Origin: Pochonia chlamydosporia 170
Lineage: Eukaryota; Ascomycota; Sordariomycetes; Hypocreales; Clavicipitaceae
Direction: 5' to 3'
DNA length: 64,000 bases
Assembly (NCBI RefSeq): GCF_001653235.2
Contig: NC_035790.1
Location: forward strand, 6,200,001 to 6,264,000
The position numbers and the translations under genes were made by a program. Each line of letters opens with the position of its first letter. The stretch's first letter is position 1. This document shows positions 54,480 through 64,000 of this stretch, piece by piece. The notes under the pieces are model-generated. The model was not told the DNA's origin and did no database searches. It saw only the letters and a list, made by a program, of their open reading frames with translations.

Positions 54480-55818
54480 ATGTTGGATCAAATGGCAAAC
54501 GAAATCAAGCTCATCTCTGGGAGCTCTCACCCGGAGCTCAGTGCCAAAGTCGCCAGCCGGTACGTCTCTTTTTCTGTGCTTCTTGGTGCATGTTCATCGT
54601 GCAATTCATGCCGCCGGTCTCTTCCGATGGCCGCAATATCAAGCAACCACTGACATTCACAACTCCCTCAGGCTAGGCATTGATATAGCCAACACCATGA
54701 GTCTCAACTACTCAAATCAGGAGACCAGTGTGTCTATTGGAGAATCTGTTCGAGATGAAGACGTCTTCATTCTCCAGTCGACAGCCCCCGGGGATGTCAA
54801 TGACGGACTAATGGAACTGCTCATCATGATTCATGCATGCCGAACTGCTTCTGCTCGCCGAATCACTGCAGTCATTCCCAACTTTCCTTACGCCCGCCAG
54901 GACAAGAAGGACAAGTCGCGCGCCCCTATCAGTGCCAAGCTCATTGCAAACATGCTCCAAGTTTCTGGTTGCGTATGTCCATCACCCAGGTATAAGTTTC
55001 CTCTCACAACCAGCTAACACATTGCCTCATAGAATCACGTCATCACCATGGACTTGCACGCCTCTCAGATTCAGGGTTTCTTCAACGTTCCTGTCGACAA
55101 CCTCTATGCTGAGCCTTCTGTCCTTCGCTGGATCCGCGAGAACCTGGAATCACAAAACTGCGTCATCGTGTCGCCTGACGCTGGTGGTGCCAAGCGAGCA
55201 ACCGCCATCGCTGATCGTCTGAATGTCGGGTTTGCTCTGATCCACAAGGAGAGACCTCGCCCCAATGTCGTTGGTCGCATGGTCCTGGTTGGCGATGTTC
55301 AGGACAAGGTTGCCATTCTGGTTGACGACATGGCTGATACCTGCGGAACTGTAAGCAAACATATCCTGCCTCTTTGTTAGGTTCCAGTCATAAACTTTTT
55401 CCTAACCGTCCCGACACTATAGCTTGTCAAGGCCGCCGAAACTGTAAACCAGCACGGCGCAAAAGAAGTCTACGCCATCGTCACTCACGGTATTCTAAGT
55501 GGCAAGGCTATCGAGAACATTAATGCCTCATGTCTCGCCGGATTGGTCGTCACCAACAGTGAGTCAAGTTCGCGACTTTGCCACCATGTCTAATAAGATG
55601 CTTACTGCTTTTTTGTGTAGCCGTTCCCCTCGGTGACAAGACTGAGAGATGTCCCAAACTTAAGGTGATTGACGTCTCGGCCACTCTAGCAGAGGTATGT
55701 GCGATGCAGCATTCCAACAACAGTGTGGTCATTGTAACTAACAGTCCTCTTTCAGGCAATTCGCCGCACACACAATGGCGAATCGGTTTCTTACCTTTTC
55801 ACCAACGCCCCTGTCTAA
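54480..55818 (+). CDS. PRS: Ribose-phosphate pyrophosphokinase (PRPP synthetase)
   Basis: It makes PRPP from ribose 5-phosphate and ATP for nucleotide, His and Trp synthesis. Six exons: 54480-54559, 54672-54972, 55033-55350, 55423-55558, 55621-55694 and 55756-55818, 323 aa. Markers in order: [48 protein letters not shown] (ATP contact), [21 protein letters not shown] block [30 protein letters not shown], the flexible-loop KERPRPN, the PRPP loop [10 protein letters not shown], and [14 protein letters not shown]. No large insertion is present, so it is of the yeast Prs2/3/4 type, not Prs1 or Prs5. The ATG at 54492 (MANEIKL) is an alternative start. Confidence 0.94.
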
Positions 55819-56736
55819 GCGTCGATGTGTTCACGATTGAATTTGAAAATACCTTGGCTTTGGCGTTTGTAAGTTTCCGTCTTGCACACACCTCACATGG
55901 CAACTCGATGAGGGTATTTAGCTAACAGCTTCCCAGTGTTATGATTGATATTTTGCATTTTGGGGAGCCCAGCTTGCTTATTTATGGCGAGATGGATTGA
56001 TTTATTTAAATCTGCAAACAAAACATTATTGCATCAAATGATGCAACTTAGAATAAAGTGCGTGTTTTCCCGCACTGGCCACCTGGCCGACTAGACCCGC
56101 AGACTTGGTTTCTGCCATGATGTGTGTCACACTAAAATAGTTGCATTTCGGGTGGGAACAACCCCAACTGTAAACTTGATACTGGGAGGTTTTCTCTTTT
56201 GAAAAAGGTTATGCGTGCACTTGGATAGCGTACAAATCTTCATTTATCTGGATTGCGGATCCAGTAACACAAATGGCCCTCTGCTAGATGATGCCATGTT
56301 CATGAAGACAAGGGCAACTTAAATTAAGATATTAATGCCACTAGCCAATCAAGTGAATATTTCTTTATAAACAGCCAATACTTTCGCAAAAAATCCAAGT
56401 TGCAAAGGCGATTGTTGATGTCGTTGGGAGGCCATCTGCCGTTCTCAAGCCCAAAGCAACCTGCTGAGTCATCCATCAGACGTACGTTCGCCTGTCCCAA
56501 AATAACCTAGAGTGGGTCTCAACCTGCCACGTCCCCTTGTTGCTTGTTCGCAGGCATCAATCGCATCTCACAACTCCCATAGCAGACTTGAACTGCTTCT
56601 TTCGTTCCGCCATATATTTCACGTTTTAGGAAAAAGCAAAGGCTACTCTTAAATTATTTAATGCTTGGGACTGTATGGATGAGAAACGGGGTTGCATGCG
56701 CACGTACGGGCGGTTGTTCACGCTTGCTGGTACAAC
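55819..56736. other. Intergenic between PRPP synthetase and MON2
   Basis: AT-rich with the PRS 3' end and MON2 upstream region. No gene is seen. Confidence 0.55.
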
Positions 56737-59700
56737 ATGACGACTCAGCTGCTGGCCAACGAGCTTGCCAACCTCATCCAGGAAAGCAAGAGGAAGCACA
56801 ATGACTTGAGACAGGTACGTTTTAAACGCGTATTTTGACTTGCATAATGTGCCTAAGTGACGAAAATATTCTAATGTTTGCTCCTAGGCCGCTGAAAAGT
56901 CGCTTGAAGAGCTCAAGCAGCTTGGGAACGTATCTGAGCAAGCTGCTCCAGAATGTATGAAAGCTCCATCTACGCCACACGCGTCTTCTTTCGACAGTTT
57001 TGGCCAAAATGATCTCACACCAGTCTTCATAGTGCTCTCGCAGAAACCCAACTTTGTCAATCCCTTCATTATTGCCTGCGGGACCAAGAATGCAAAGTTC
57101 ACGAGCATCGCCATCGTCTGCCTCCAGCGGCTCATTGTCGCCAAGGCTCTGCCCAAATCGAAGCTCAACCAAGTGCTGGAGGCGTTGATGCAGGCATCTT
57201 CTGCTGGGTTAGATGTGCAGCTAAAGATTCTACAGGCTCTGCCGTCGTTGCTGCAGAATTACTCTTCTGAGCTGAATGGCGATTTGCTGGTGACGACGTT
57301 GAACATTTGCTTCATTTTGCAGAGCAGCAAGAATGCTATTGTGAATAACACGAGCGCTGCAACATTGCAGCAGCTAGTTGTTTCGGTTTTTGACAAGGTT
57401 GTCGCTGAAGATAGTACGTTCGTCTTGGTTTATCCATTTGCATGTAGCCCTGAGGATATTCTGAACGCTAACGTAGTTGCGCAGAAAATGGATCAGACTC
57501 TCCCGTGGCTGGGGAAGCACCGTCTGCTGATGGGACGGTTCAGCTTCGCTCAGCTGCACTTGATGCATACAGAGTGAGCTACCAGATAGATGCCTTTTAT
57601 CCTGTAAAGAAAGGGTTGAACAAAGCTGACATCTTTTGGCAGATTTTCAACGATTTGTGTCTCATAACGGAAAATCAAAGACCAGAGTTCTTGAGATTCT
57701 CGAGCTTGCCGCAGACTTTTGGGCTCGAGCTGATCGAGTCTGTAATTACGAACCACGCCTCTGTGTTCACTACCCACCCTGAACAGGCTCATGTTCTTCG
57801 TGTCGCTGTCATGCCCCTCATTGTCAGTGCGCTCAAAGGGAAGCCTTCATTTGCTACTACCGTCAGACTCGTGCGCATTCTCTATACAATGGTCCGAAGG
57901 CATATTGGAATTTTACCCAAGGAATGCGGCGATGCTTTGGAACTTCTTACCCATCTTCTAGACCAGGATTCGGCATTGTGGAAGCGGGCTCTCTGCATGG
58001 AAGTATTCCGAAGCATATTTGGCGACTATACCTTGGTACGAAAGATATTCTCACTCTATGACGCCAAAGAGGGCGAGAGAGATGTCATCAAGACATTGGC
58101 GGCGACGTTTGTCAGGCTAAGCACTGAAAAACCTGCCGTCATCGGGCTTGGCCATCAGTCTACGGTGCCAATGTCGGATCCCTCGAGCAATCTTGCTACG
58201 TCCACAGATCAGGCGATGCTTGAGGCTGGCATGAGCGGCATCATCAGCAGCTCCATCAATTCCGAAGCTTCAAACACAGGCATTAGCACCCAATGGAGCT
58301 CTATCCGAGTTCCATGCATTGACCAACTCGATAAGACGGAGCCACCTCCCATTCCAGAATCATACGTCTACAGTCTGATATTGTCATGTCTTTCGTCACT
58401 GTCGGATGGTTTGGCCAAGTTTATCCTTCCCCTTACAGTACCAGGCGAGAGCCGCAACCGCCGCAAGGCCTCCAAGCACGACCCTGGCCGAGACTCCCCC
58501 ATTCCTTCAGACTCACCAAGAAAGAAACAGACAGGTTTGGAACGATCTGCGTCCTTCAAAAAGAATCCTGTCCCCGTCAACCCCCTCCAGTTGGAAGATC
58601 ATCCCGTGTACCCTGATGTCAAGATATGCGCAGCCATTGTTGATGAATGCTGGCCTGCCATTCTTGCCACATTCTCTACTTTCCTATACGCTGCCCTCGA
58701 TTCCGAATACTATCACGGCCTGGTCCGATCGTTTCAGAGATTCGCCCATGTGTCGGGCCTCCTGCAGCTTGCAACTCCTAGAGACGCCTTCTTGTCAACA
58801 CTCGGCAAATCTGCTGTACCTCCTAATCTCCTCACTGCTTGCATGAACTCTGGGCAGACCAAACCGACGCCACCGACCACTCCCTCTGAAACGGCAAACA
58901 CACTCTTCAGCAACGCCCGTGGTTTATTAAGCGTCGAAGCATTGACACCAGGCTCCCCTTCGACAGAAAAGCAGCGCCATGCCTCATTTGATGTCGGTGC
59001 AGTTTCACTGAACTCGCGTAATCTTCTCTGTTTGCGGGCACTTCTCAACCTCGGCATTGCCCTAGGTCCAACTTTAGGGTCGGCATGGGGCATCATCTTT
59101 GAGACCTTACAGCAGGCAGATTTCGTGCTGTTTGCAACGGGCAAGGCGCCTGGTCGAACTCCGTCTATTGGTCGCAGCACCGAGCAAGGCAGTGATGCTG
59201 ACTCACTGATGGCCAACTTCAGCAACGAGATAAGATCCGTTGAGACTGCGGCCTCGCGGTTAATTGAGAGCACTGTTGACTTCCCCAATGCGCCATTTGT
59301 AGAGGTTGTCGAAGCAGTGTGCAACCTCCTCGAGCAAAACTCTTCGGAAAAGGCGGGAGCCAGTGACCCGACTTCCCCATCACCCATAGAGCCCTCGCAA
59401 AAGCAACTCGGCCATGGCCATCGTCGTGTGTTGAGTTTTTCCAGTACTACGTCTACGTCATCAAATCAAGAATTTTTGTTCGCGCTGGCCAAACTTGGCG
59501 AGATTGCTAGCGTCAACTTGGAAAGACTACTTATGAATAGTCCAGCCGCCTCAGGGTGGAACATTTTGACGGATGAAATCATCAATGCCCTCGATTCCCC
59601 GATCCTAGGTGCCCCTGTGAGAGTAAAGGCTGCCGAGATACTTGCCCGGCTTGTCCTGGAGGCCGCTACCGCAACAACTTCGATCCCGGAAGACAGTAGA

Positions 59701-62254
59701 GGTCCAGTTCAGTTGCGGTTGCTGTCATCTTTACGGGACGCGCTGGCGGCTCTTAACAAGAATGCCCGTAGTGCATCAGTCGCAAGCATCGCGACGGACA
59801 TTGACGTTCACAGAATCATTCTTGAGGGTTTGAAGAGTCTGATTGAAAGCTGCGGTGAGAGCTTGGTCAGCGGTTGGGACATCGCGTTCGAAATTATCGG
59901 CAGTGGATTCGTGACATCCAATGCCATACAAGAACATAGACGAGGATCAGAGGGCGCAGGTCTGCTCTCCACGAGGTCTCCTAAGCTTACGAGATCCGCA
60001 TTTGGCTCGTTGCAACTTATTTGCTCCGACTTTCTATCTTCACTGCCCAACTCTTGCTTCTTGATTCTGGTGGATACGCTGTATAAGTTTTGCTCTCAAG
60101 ACGACGACCTTAACATTGCACTCACGGTGAGTCGACTGTATCCATGTTTCAACGGGATTTTCTGTGCTAATTTTTTGGATACAGACCGTTACATTCTTTT
60201 GGGTCCTGTCAGACTTCCTCTCTGCCAAGGAAAATACCCTGGAGATTAGTTCCGATCTTCTGAATGGGTCTGGCGAGTCCGAACTCGAGAAAAAGGCAGC
60301 AGATCACACGCACAAGGGGTCAGATGCCGCATTGTGGATGTTGCTGCTTCTCAGACTGGCTACAGTCACCTCAGATGAGCGGCTAGATCTGCGAAACTCA
60401 GCCATCCAGACCCTTTTAAGAATCTTTGATGCCTATGGTGGGCGGTTGAGCCCAGAAGCGTGGTCAATTTGTATGAAGTCGGTGATTTTCAAGCTTCTGT
60501 ACTCTTTGGAAGAAGAGCTGGACGCTGCCTCTGACGACGATGTCGATGAAAGGGACAGAGTGGACTGGCACGGCACGGCTGTCGTGGTTCTTGACGGCAT
60601 CTCTGGCCTTCTCGCCAACCACATTGACGTTCTTACGGCTCATCCTTCATTTAATCAACTATGGCGGGAACTACTTGGGCACTTTGCAACTCTTCTCGAT
60701 TTCAAGGTTCTTGAGATTAATACTGCGGCTTTCAAAGCGTTAAGCCATGTTCTCTCGCAAACTTCAGATGATAAGAAACCAATCTTCAACAAGACGACTG
60801 TTGAATTTGCCTGGGACTTGTGGTCCAGGGGCATCCCGACTTCAAAGCCGGTTGGCGGCAAAGACGAAGACAATCAGAACTGCTTGGTGGCATACGTGGC
60901 AGCACTACGGGACGTTTACAAACTCATTCAGGCGGATCTGACTGTCGATACCGTGAAGCGCATGCTCACCTTGCTGCGTCAAACAGTTGAAGAAGCCTCA
61001 GTGGGAACATATGTCCAAGATATCGAGCACGCTACAAGCCTGCAGACCCAAACGCTCGCCGCCGTCCAAATGATCCGGACTGACGTGGAAGGCGTGCCGT
61101 CAGTCATGATCAAGCAGGTGTCAGAATTTGTCATGTTGGCATACAACCGAGATCTTTCTGCGTCTAAACCAAAACGCACATTTGTAGCCATGTCTAAGGC
61201 CAGCATGAAGCTGGTCGAGGCGCTCATACTAAATCACGCTGCTGACCAGGATATCTATAAGAGCGGTGCCTTTTCAGATGCGCTGGCAGCCCTTCACAAG
61301 CCAATTTCTCTGAAATATGGCTTTCCCATCACTACCAAGTCAGTCCAACCTTGGAGATTGGCAACATCATCAGTTTTGTCAATTTTGGAGGCCACACTTT
61401 CACAGATCAGTGGCTTGCATATTCCCCGCGAAACGGTTCAGAGTATTTGGGTCACTGTTGTCGCTGTGGCGGATGGTATCCTGAGTGCGGAATGTGACGA
61501 GGCTTCCGACGGAGCATCCTTTGAAGAGGACGAAAAATTCGATATTTCGTCGTTCCACAGCCTACAGGCCTTGATCATCCCGTCCCTTGGCTCAGAAAGC
61601 GTGCCCGATGAGGCCAGGAAGTCATATGCTGAAAGCCTGTTCAAGAACTCCGTCATCCACAACTTTACTCCTGCAGAAAGGCAATTCTCAAGTAAAGAAG
61701 ACGAACACGGTCTTTCTTCTCTCTACGCAGCGAGGTCAGGCCGCACGGTAGCTGTTCCACCGACACTGCGGAAGAACATGGCCTACGTTGCATTCAACGA
61801 GCTCTTTTCTCTGGTATCAACCGACGACGACAACGTGTCAAGCATGCCACAAAACACCAAACAGGGGTCCAAGAAGAAAAACAAAGACACCAAGGACAAG
61901 GCGACTATATCCACTTTCCGCGACCGCATCGCCAGCACAGCAGCGCCATTCCTCATTCTCCGATGCGCATTAACAATTCGCGCGTATGTTGCAGATCAGC
62001 CACTCCGAGGACAGATGCCACAACCGCTCAGTCAGCGTAAGGAACTAGTTTGGACGCTGAAGAAGTTGGTGGAGCTTGAGAGTCGTGGCCAAGCCATACC
62101 ATCGCTGGAGAAGGCTGAGGGTGAGGGCAGGAAACACCTTTTGCGACTATATCCCTTGTTGGTGAGGGCATTGGGAGTTGGGGGTGATGATACAGTGCTG
62201 CGGTTGCTGGGTGAGGCATTGGAAGCCGTTGGCGGTGAACTGGGGATTGTTTAG
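56737..62254 (+). CDS. MON2: Mon2 (BIG/Sec7-related) endosome-Golgi trafficking scaffold
   Basis: Mon2 works with Dop1 and the flippase Neo1 in endosome-to-Golgi and vacuole traffic; it resembles BIG-type Arf activators but lacks a Sec7 domain. Six exons (56737-56814, 56888-56954, 57033-57413, 57485-57573, 57643-60126, 60185-62254) give 1722 aa. The DCB domain is at the N-terminus (ANLIQESKRKHNDLRQAAEKSLEELK; FVNPFIIACGTKNAKFTSIAIVCLQRLI; GLDVQLKILQALPSLLQNY; FDKVVAED). The HUS region has LTENQRPEF-type IFNDLCLITENQRPEFLRF. The rest is long helical repeat, with TPRKN-like blocks GWNILTDEIINAL and HPSFNQLWRELLGHFATLLDFK. Splices were set by family continuity; the 78-nt second intron is the least certain. 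A disordered Ser-rich loop lies near GRDSPIPSDSPRKK. Confidence 0.91.
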
Positions 62255-62524
62255 ATGCTAGTGTGTACGATACGATAGATTTTGAACGGTGGAAGCCAAT
62301 ACATTTATAATATTTCCCCAATTAAATGTACATTTGTATCGTAGATGATGATCCCATAGGATTGAGCTTGTGCATTGCAAGTAGTCATCTGAATGACATC
62401 CTTCCAAGGTGTGGTGGGGCAACCCCCAAACCGCGGGGCAAAACACCAAAAAAATCCATATCCAAAAATTCCACCATCAAACTACACCTCCAACCCGCCC
62501 AGCAAGCACCACCCCCAAACCGCA

Positions 62525-63789
62525 ATGGGCAAATCCTCCAAAGACAAGCGCGACGCATACTACCGTCTCGCCAAAGAACAAGGCTGGCGTGCCAGAAGCG
62601 CCTTTAAACTCCTCCAGCTCGACGAAGGTCCGTCCCCCTTCCACCACCGACCATCCACAACCACACAAATGTTGTCTAACCCGTCCCAGAGTTCAATCTA
62701 TTCGCCAATGTCTCCCGCGTAGTTGACCTCTGCGCCGCCCCAGGGTCCTGGTCCCAAGTCCTCTCCCGGGTGCTCATCAAAAACGAGCAGTTCGGCCTAA
62801 AATCATGGCAGAACCAGGAAGCCCACCTCCGACGATCCATGCTGTCCGTCTTCCCTACCGCGAGCCCTCCGTCCATCGAGCCCGCCATCGCCGAGCAGCA
62901 CGAGGCCTCCAAGCCGAGAGACGACGTGAAAATCGTCTCCATTGACCTGCAGCCGATTTCTCCCCTCGCGGGCATAACGACGCTACAGGCAGATATCACG
63001 CATCCCGCTACGGTGCCGCTGCTGCTGAAGGCGCTGGACCCGGGGAGTGGCGATGTGTCGGAGGGCAAGGCCTCGCACCCGGTGGACTTGGTGCTTAGTG
63101 ACGGGGCGCCTGATGTGACGGGGTTGCATGACCTGGACATCTACGTGCAGAGTCAGTTGCTGTTTGCGGCGCTGAACCTCGCGCTGTGTGTGTTGAAGCC
63201 GGGGGGCAAGTTTGTGGCCAAGATATTTAGGGGGAGGAACGTGGATGTGCTGTATGCGCAGCTCAAGATCTTTTTTGAAAAGGTCGTGGTGGCGAAACCT
63301 AGGAGTTCGAGGGCGAGCAGTATGGAGGCTTTTATTGTGTGTTTGAACTTTAGGCCGCCTGTGGGATTTCACGCCAGTTTGGAAGAGCCGCTGGGCGTGG
63401 GAGAGAGATTGGACAACATGGTCAAGGAGAGGGAGTTGCAATTACCTGTGTTGGCTGAGAGTGTCATGCAGAATACGGAGACGGGAGCTTGGGATTGCAC
63501 TACAGAACTGGTTCTCTGCGGATCATCGAGTCACGGTTCTTCTGGCATCACGGAACTGGAAGTATACGACGAAGCGAACAACATCGACTGGAATGACCAA
63601 GGCAGCGGTAGAAACACTCGATGGATTGCGCCGTTTATTGCTTGCGGAGATCTATCAGCTTTTGACTCCGATGCATCCTATCTGCTCCCTGAGGACTATG
63701 TCTCTCTGGACCCTGTGCAGCCTCCCATCGCGCCACCATACAAACGGGCCATTGAACTGCGGGCTGCACAGTCAAAGGCCGTACGCTAA
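62525..63789 (+). CDS. TRM7: tRNA 2'-O-ribose methyltransferase Trm7 (FtsJ type)
   Basis: Trm7 methylates riboses 32 and 34 of the tRNA anticodon loop, with Trm732 and Trm734 partners. Exons 62525-62627 and 62690-63789 give 400 aa. The start [20 protein letters not shown] and [13 protein letters not shown] are invariant in the family; the intron (donor GTCCGT, an uncommon form) is followed by [25 protein letters not shown], the SAM site. The K-D-K-E tetrad is visible: K in SAFKL, D in [10 protein letters not shown] in KFVAKIFRG, and E in SSMEAF. Between the SAM motif and the second Asp lies a 50-residue insertion (about 60-110), and the C-terminus is about 70 residues longer than yeast Trm7. 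Located 270 nt after MON2. Confidence 0.93.
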
Positions 63790-64000
63790 ACATGAAGAAG
63801 AAAAAGAAACAAAAGAACCAGAACCGGTATGCTAACGAGGATCGAAATCCCCGGGGTTTATCCCAATTGCTCTAAACGAGGAGAATGGAAAAACAAAAAG
63901 AAGGCATAAACAGGTCATTCGAACGGGGTCATTATCGTTGCGATTTTCTCTTTCCCTTGTTCCGTATCATCCCCGCTTCTAGGATTAATGCTCGTCCGGG

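Noticed and set aside
1..64000. CRISPR arrays, prokaryotic operons, transposase genes or biosynthetic clusters
   Set aside because: None found. Repeats are short motifs, all larger genes are ordinary eukaryotic genes with introns, and no transposase or PKS/NRPS domain is visible.

Overview
The window is nuclear DNA of a filamentous ascomycete, most likely a Sordariomycete of the Hypocreales type. Evidence: short introns (about 49-210 nt) with GTRNGT donors and CTRAC branch sites, compact single genes on alternating strands, long pyrimidine-rich leaders, fungal cell-wall proteins, and residue-level similarity of the housekeeping genes to Pezizomycotina proteins. The order call is inference; no rRNA or marker gene fixes the species.

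Layout, left to right: the C-terminal end of a probable bZIP factor (1-167); ICP55-like aminopeptidase P (-); DBF4 (+); ATG12 (+) converging on panB (-); UBC8 (+), cut into eight exons of which one is 8 nt and one a single nucleotide; an M20 amidohydrolase (-); tRNA-Ile(AAU) with a 10-nt intron (-); a SIRT5-type sirtuin (+); a secreted GH92 mannosidase (+) converging on a small secreted protein (-); the splicing factor CWC16/CCDC130 (-); a 4.6 kb stretch without a gene; a GPI-anchored CRH1-type GH16 transglycosylase (+); an M4 protealysin-like peptidase (-); a stand-alone Sec63 domain of MER3/HFM1 helicase type (+); a Cys-rich GPI protein (+); stomatin-like protein 2 (-) divergent from MMS2 (+); a 911-aa disordered protein (-); a 4.1 kb stretch without a gene but with a tRNA-like relic; a flavoprotein fused to ankyrin-like repeats (-); PRPP synthetase (+); MON2 (+); and TRM7 (+). 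This is ordinary eukaryotic arrangement: I see no operon and no biosynthetic cluster. Ubiquitin-type genes (ATG12, UBC8, MMS2), CoA/flavin-type genes (panB, the flavoprotein) and wall or secreted proteins are scattered rather than grouped.

The most notable observations are the single-nucleotide exon in UBC8, the MER3-derived Sec63 domain with no helicase motor, the PPCDC-like flavoprotein/F-box-like/ankyrin-like fusion with a changed PxMN motif, a bacterial-style M4 peptidase, and two short motifs (TACCTAGGTA and TACGGAGTA) that recur only between genes and far more often than chance. Exon borders were worked out by hand from splice consensus plus protein family continuity; all were checked for reading-frame consistency, but none has transcript support.
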